Positions 7,038 to 8,884 of a stretch of 8,884 nucleotides of DNA are shown one piece after another (positions within the stretch are counted from its first letter, which is position 1; every line of letters starts with the position of its first letter). The translations under genes were made by a program, and so were the position numbers. The notes below the pieces were generated by a model. The model did no database searches, was not told the origin of the DNA, and saw nothing but the letters and a program-made list of their open reading frames with translations. Origin of the DNA: Gemmatimonadaceae bacterium (GTDB lineage: Bacteria > Latescibacterota > UBA2968 > UBA8231); assembly GCA_002726335.1 (NCBI GenBank), contig PBSR01000251.1, positions 1-8,884 on the forward strand, read 5' to 3'.

Positions 7038-7763
7038 TTGACCAACCTGCGAGCCGTGTTCCTCGACCTGGATGACACCCTGTGCGACTCCCGTCCCGCG
7101 TGGAGCGCCGGCGTGGCGGCCGCCTTCGATCTGCTGGCGTCGAAACGGCCGGATATCGACCGGCAACTGGCCAGGACCGAGTGGCAGGGAGTGAACGAGC
7201 GCCTGCTGGTACACCTGGAAGCCGGCGAGCGGACCATGGTCCAGGTGCGGGACCGGCGGTTTCGCGCGCTCCTGAAACGACTCGGTGCCGAGGATGACGC
7301 CCTGGCCGACGAGTTGAACGACGTCCTGGCCCACGTTCGCCTGACGAATATCCGGCTTTTCGAAGACGCCCTGCCGACGCTGCAGGCGTTGCGTCAAGCC
7401 TATCACGTGGGGGTCATCACCAACGGGGCCGGCGACGATCACGACGACAGTCAATGGTCGGTGCTGCGCCACCTGGGCCTGCTCGATCTGGTGGACTCAG
7501 TGTGGATTTCCGACGAGGTCGGTTTTCGCAAGCCGGACCCGCGCCTCTTCGAGGGGGTTCTCGAAGAGGTCGGTGTCGATCCTTCCGAGGCTGCCCACGT
7601 GGGAGACTCCCCGGCGCACGACGTGGCTGGTGCCAATGCCGCCGGGATGACAAGTGTGCTGTTGTGGCGTCAGCAGGGAGAGGTAACCGTAGTCGGTCCG
7701 GATCAACGACCGGCGATCGTCGTCCGCAGTCTGACGAAACTGCAGGGCACACTCAGCCGGTGA
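7038..7763 (+). CDS. HAD superfamily (subfamily IA) hydrolase, probable phosphatase
   Basis: 241-residue cytoplasmic haloacid dehalogenase-type hydrolase, likely a small-molecule phosphatase. All four HAD motifs are present: FLDLDDTL with nucleophile Asp10 and acid/base Asp12; VITNG with Thr128; Lys165 in GFRKPDPRLF; and HVGDSPAHDVAGA with Asp190 and Asp195. A helical cap of the C1 type fills about 15-110. The TTG at 7038 is preferred because GGATGGA lies just upstream and the first motif then falls at the usual distance from the start; an in-frame TTG at 7008 would add ten residues but has no ribosome site. After motif II the loop before the usual Gln reads AGDDHDDSQ, about four residues longer than in YjjG-like relatives and very acidic. 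It is divergent from the enolase and about 90 bases upstream of the lipoprotein gene. Substrate unknown. Confidence 0.92.
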   Translation: MTNLRAVFLDLDDTLCDSRPAWSAGVAAAFDLLASKRPDIDRQLARTEWQGVNERLLVHLEAGERTMVQVRDRRFRALLKRLGAEDDALADELNDVLAHVRLTNIRLFEDALPTLQALRQAYHVGVITNGAGDDHDDSQWSVLRHLGLLDLVDSVWISDEVGFRKPDPRLFEGVLEEVGVDPSEAAHVGDSPAHDVAGANAAGMTSVLLWRQQGEVTVVGPDQRPAIVVRSLTKLQGTLSR

Positions 7764-7838
7764 TACAGGTCACCGCGTGATATCGCCACGGCCGGTAGCT
7801 TCCTCAAAGCAATCCCAAAGACAAAACACCGCATGATG

Positions 7839-7844
7839 AAGGAG
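7839..7844 (+). promoter_or_regulatory. Shine-Dalgarno site for the lipoprotein gene
   Basis: AAGGAG ends ten bases before ATG 7855. Two ATGs at 7833 and 7836 lie just before it, but that frame reads MMKE and stops at 7847, so 7855 is the real start. Confidence 0.6.
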
Positions 7845-7854
7845 TAGGGTTCAA

Positions 7855-8884
7855 ATGCTGAGGAAGATATCCACCTACGGTCGTCACCTGGGTCTGCTGG
7901 GTGCGGCCATCGCCGTCGTGTCGCTGGGATGCAGCGGCGACAACCCGATGGCAGCCGACACGGAGACGGCAGCCGTGTCGCCGGCAGCCAAGCTGACGAG
8001 CCACGATACGCCTGAGGACTGCGAGAAGCAGCGTTCGACTCTGGTGAAGAAGATCGAACGCCTGCGAGGTCTGCGGGAGCGCTTCCCGGTCCTGGCGCGG
8101 GTGTACAATCCGCAGATCGAGCGTCTCGAGCAGGACCTGACGGCACTCGACGAGCACTGCAGTCAGCCGGGGGAGGATCCGGCCGCCGGCGGTGAGGACG
8201 GTGTCAACGCTGACCAGAGGCGTAAGTGCGAGCAGGAGCGTTCGGCCCTGCAGTCGCGGGTTGACCGGCTCCGCGACCTGCGGGATCGCTTTCCGGTGCT
8301 GGCCCGCACGTACAACCCCCAGATCGAACGTATCGAGGCAGATCTCGCTGAACTCGAGGAGCGCTGTGGCCCCCCGCCTCCCCCTGACGAGGATGACGGA
8401 GACCCGGGTGATCGCGATGAACATGGCGATGAGGACGACGGCCGTGACGAGGATGACAGCCGTGACACGGACAACCAGGGTAGGAACTGCGAGCAACGGC
8501 ACGACTCGCTGGTGAAGCAGATCGAGCGCCTGCGCAATCTGCGGGAGCGCTTCCCGATCCTGGCGCGGGTGTACAATCCGCAGATCGAACGGCTCGAGGA
8601 AGACATGGCCGAGCTGAAGCAGAACTGCGGCGCCGACGAGGCGGCTAGAAAATGTGAGCAGGAGCTGAAGGCGCTGAAGAAGGAGATCAAGCGTCTACAG
8701 GATCTGAAGGAACGCTTCCCGGTCCTGGCCCGCACGTACGACCCGAAGGTCGAGCGTCTCAGGGAGACGTTGGCCCGTATGGAGGACCGTTGTCACCAGA
8801 GGGGCGGGGATAGCGCCGCCGAGGATGACGACGCCGCCGAGGATGACGTCGCCGCCGAGGATGACGTCGCCGCCGAGGATGACG
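7855..8884 (+). CDS. Putative secreted lipoprotein with four cysteine-bracketed helical-hairpin repeats; 3' end outside window
   Basis: Open frame of at least 343 residues with no stop before the window ends. The N-terminus has a signal peptide: basic MLRKISTYGR, a hydrophobic stretch from about 11 to 24, then SLGC with Cys26 fitting a loose lipobox, so an envelope-anchored lipoprotein is likely. The mature part has four copies of a 47-residue unit, Cys56-Cys102, Cys125-Cys171, Cys212-Cys258 and Cys267-Cys313, each with exactly 45 residues between the cysteines. The core of each is RFPVLARxYNPQIERLE or close to it, flanked by charged heptad-like helices, suggesting an antiparallel hairpin closed by a disulfide at its base. 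Linkers are acidic, notably 177-207 after a run of five prolines. Residues 321 onward are AAEDDV-type tandem repeats. I do not recognise the repeat as a named domain and assign no function; cell-surface scaffold or metal-binding roles are speculation. Confidence 0.85.
   Translation, partial: MLRKISTYGRHLGLLGAAIAVVSLGCSGDNPMAADTETAAVSPAAKLTSHDTPEDCEKQRSTLVKKIERLRGLRERFPVLARVYNPQIERLEQDLTALDEHCSQPGEDPAAGGEDGVNADQRRKCEQERSALQSRVDRLRDLRDRFPVLARTYNPQIERIEADLAELEERCGPPPPPDEDDGDPGDRDEHGDEDDGRDEDDSRDTDNQGRNCEQRHDSLVKQIERLRNLRERFPILARVYNPQIERLEEDMAELKQNCGADEAARKCEQELKALKKEIKRLQDLKERFPVLARTYDPKVERLRETLARMEDRCHQRGGDSAAEDDDAAEDDVAAEDDVAAEDD
8020..8793 (+). repeat. Four 141-base repeats encoding the C-x45-C unit
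   Basis: Units at 8020-8160, 8227-8367, 8488-8628 and 8653-8793, each from Cys codon to Cys codon and identical in length. Spacers are 66, 120 and 24 bases. Units 1 and 3 are nearly the same at DNA level (8071-8123 and 8539-8591 differ at two of 53 bases), while units 2 and 4 share a different version of the core (CTGGCCCGCACGTAC). Confidence 0.9.
8815..8884 (+). repeat. 18-base in-frame tandem repeat encoding AAEDD(V/D)
   Basis: Three full units (8815-8832, 8833-8850, 8851-8868) of GCCGCCGAGGATGACG(T/A)C and a fourth cut off by the window edge. Only one base differs between the first and second unit. The array stays in the lipoprotein frame, gives an acidic low-complexity tail, and probably continues beyond the window. 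Confidence 0.95.

Noticed and set aside
7804..8735. Minus-strand open frames opposite the lipoprotein
   Set aside because: Their Ser/Arg-rich, repetitive translations mirror the plus-strand repeats; the plus strand has a signal peptide and invariant cysteine spacing.
8020..8884. Spaced repeats as a possible CRISPR array
   Set aside because: Units are 141 bases with coding-type variation and stay in one reading frame with protein-level conservation.

Overview
This is a GC-rich, gene-dense bacterial window with eight coding regions. Two are cut by the window edges and one carries an apparent frameshift. No rRNA, tRNA, CRISPR array, insertion sequence or phage gene is visible. The mix of genes (DgoD-like enolase, Gfo/Idh and medium-chain dehydrogenases, a GT39-like membrane glycosyltransferase and a lipoprotein with a signal peptide) fits a Gram-negative heterotroph, perhaps of a Gemmatimonadota- or Latescibacterota-like lineage. 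That placement is a guess from gene style only; there is no marker gene.

Left part, plus strand (1-4911): four genes packed as a likely operon. They are the C-terminal two thirds of an M42 metallo-aminopeptidase, a Gfo/Idh/MocA oxidoreductase (4-base ATGA overlap), a zinc-less medium-chain dehydrogenase (4-base GTGA overlap), and a large multi-pass glycosyltransferase with a TPR tail (1-base gap). The two oxidoreductases resemble the two halves of bi-domain oxidoreductases and probably share a substrate. The glycosyltransferase changes reading frame between its third and fourth TPR unit. The change falls exactly at a perfect 15-bp inverted repeat.

Middle part, minus strand (4916-6922): a DgoD-like enolase-superfamily enzyme followed 15 bases later by an EamA/DMT permease, which together look like a sugar-acid uptake and dehydration unit. 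The enolase lacks the barrel segment that normally carries the catalytic lysine. The permease converges on the glycosyltransferase, with only four bases between the stop codons.

Right part, plus strand (7038-8884): a HAD phosphatase divergent from the enolase, then a putative lipoprotein that runs off the window. The lipoprotein is the most unusual item. It carries four copies of a 47-residue unit, each bracketed by two cysteines with exactly 45 residues between them. Acidic linkers separate some of the units, and an 18-base tandem repeat follows. The unit looks like a disulfide-closed helical hairpin, and I do not recognise it as a known domain.
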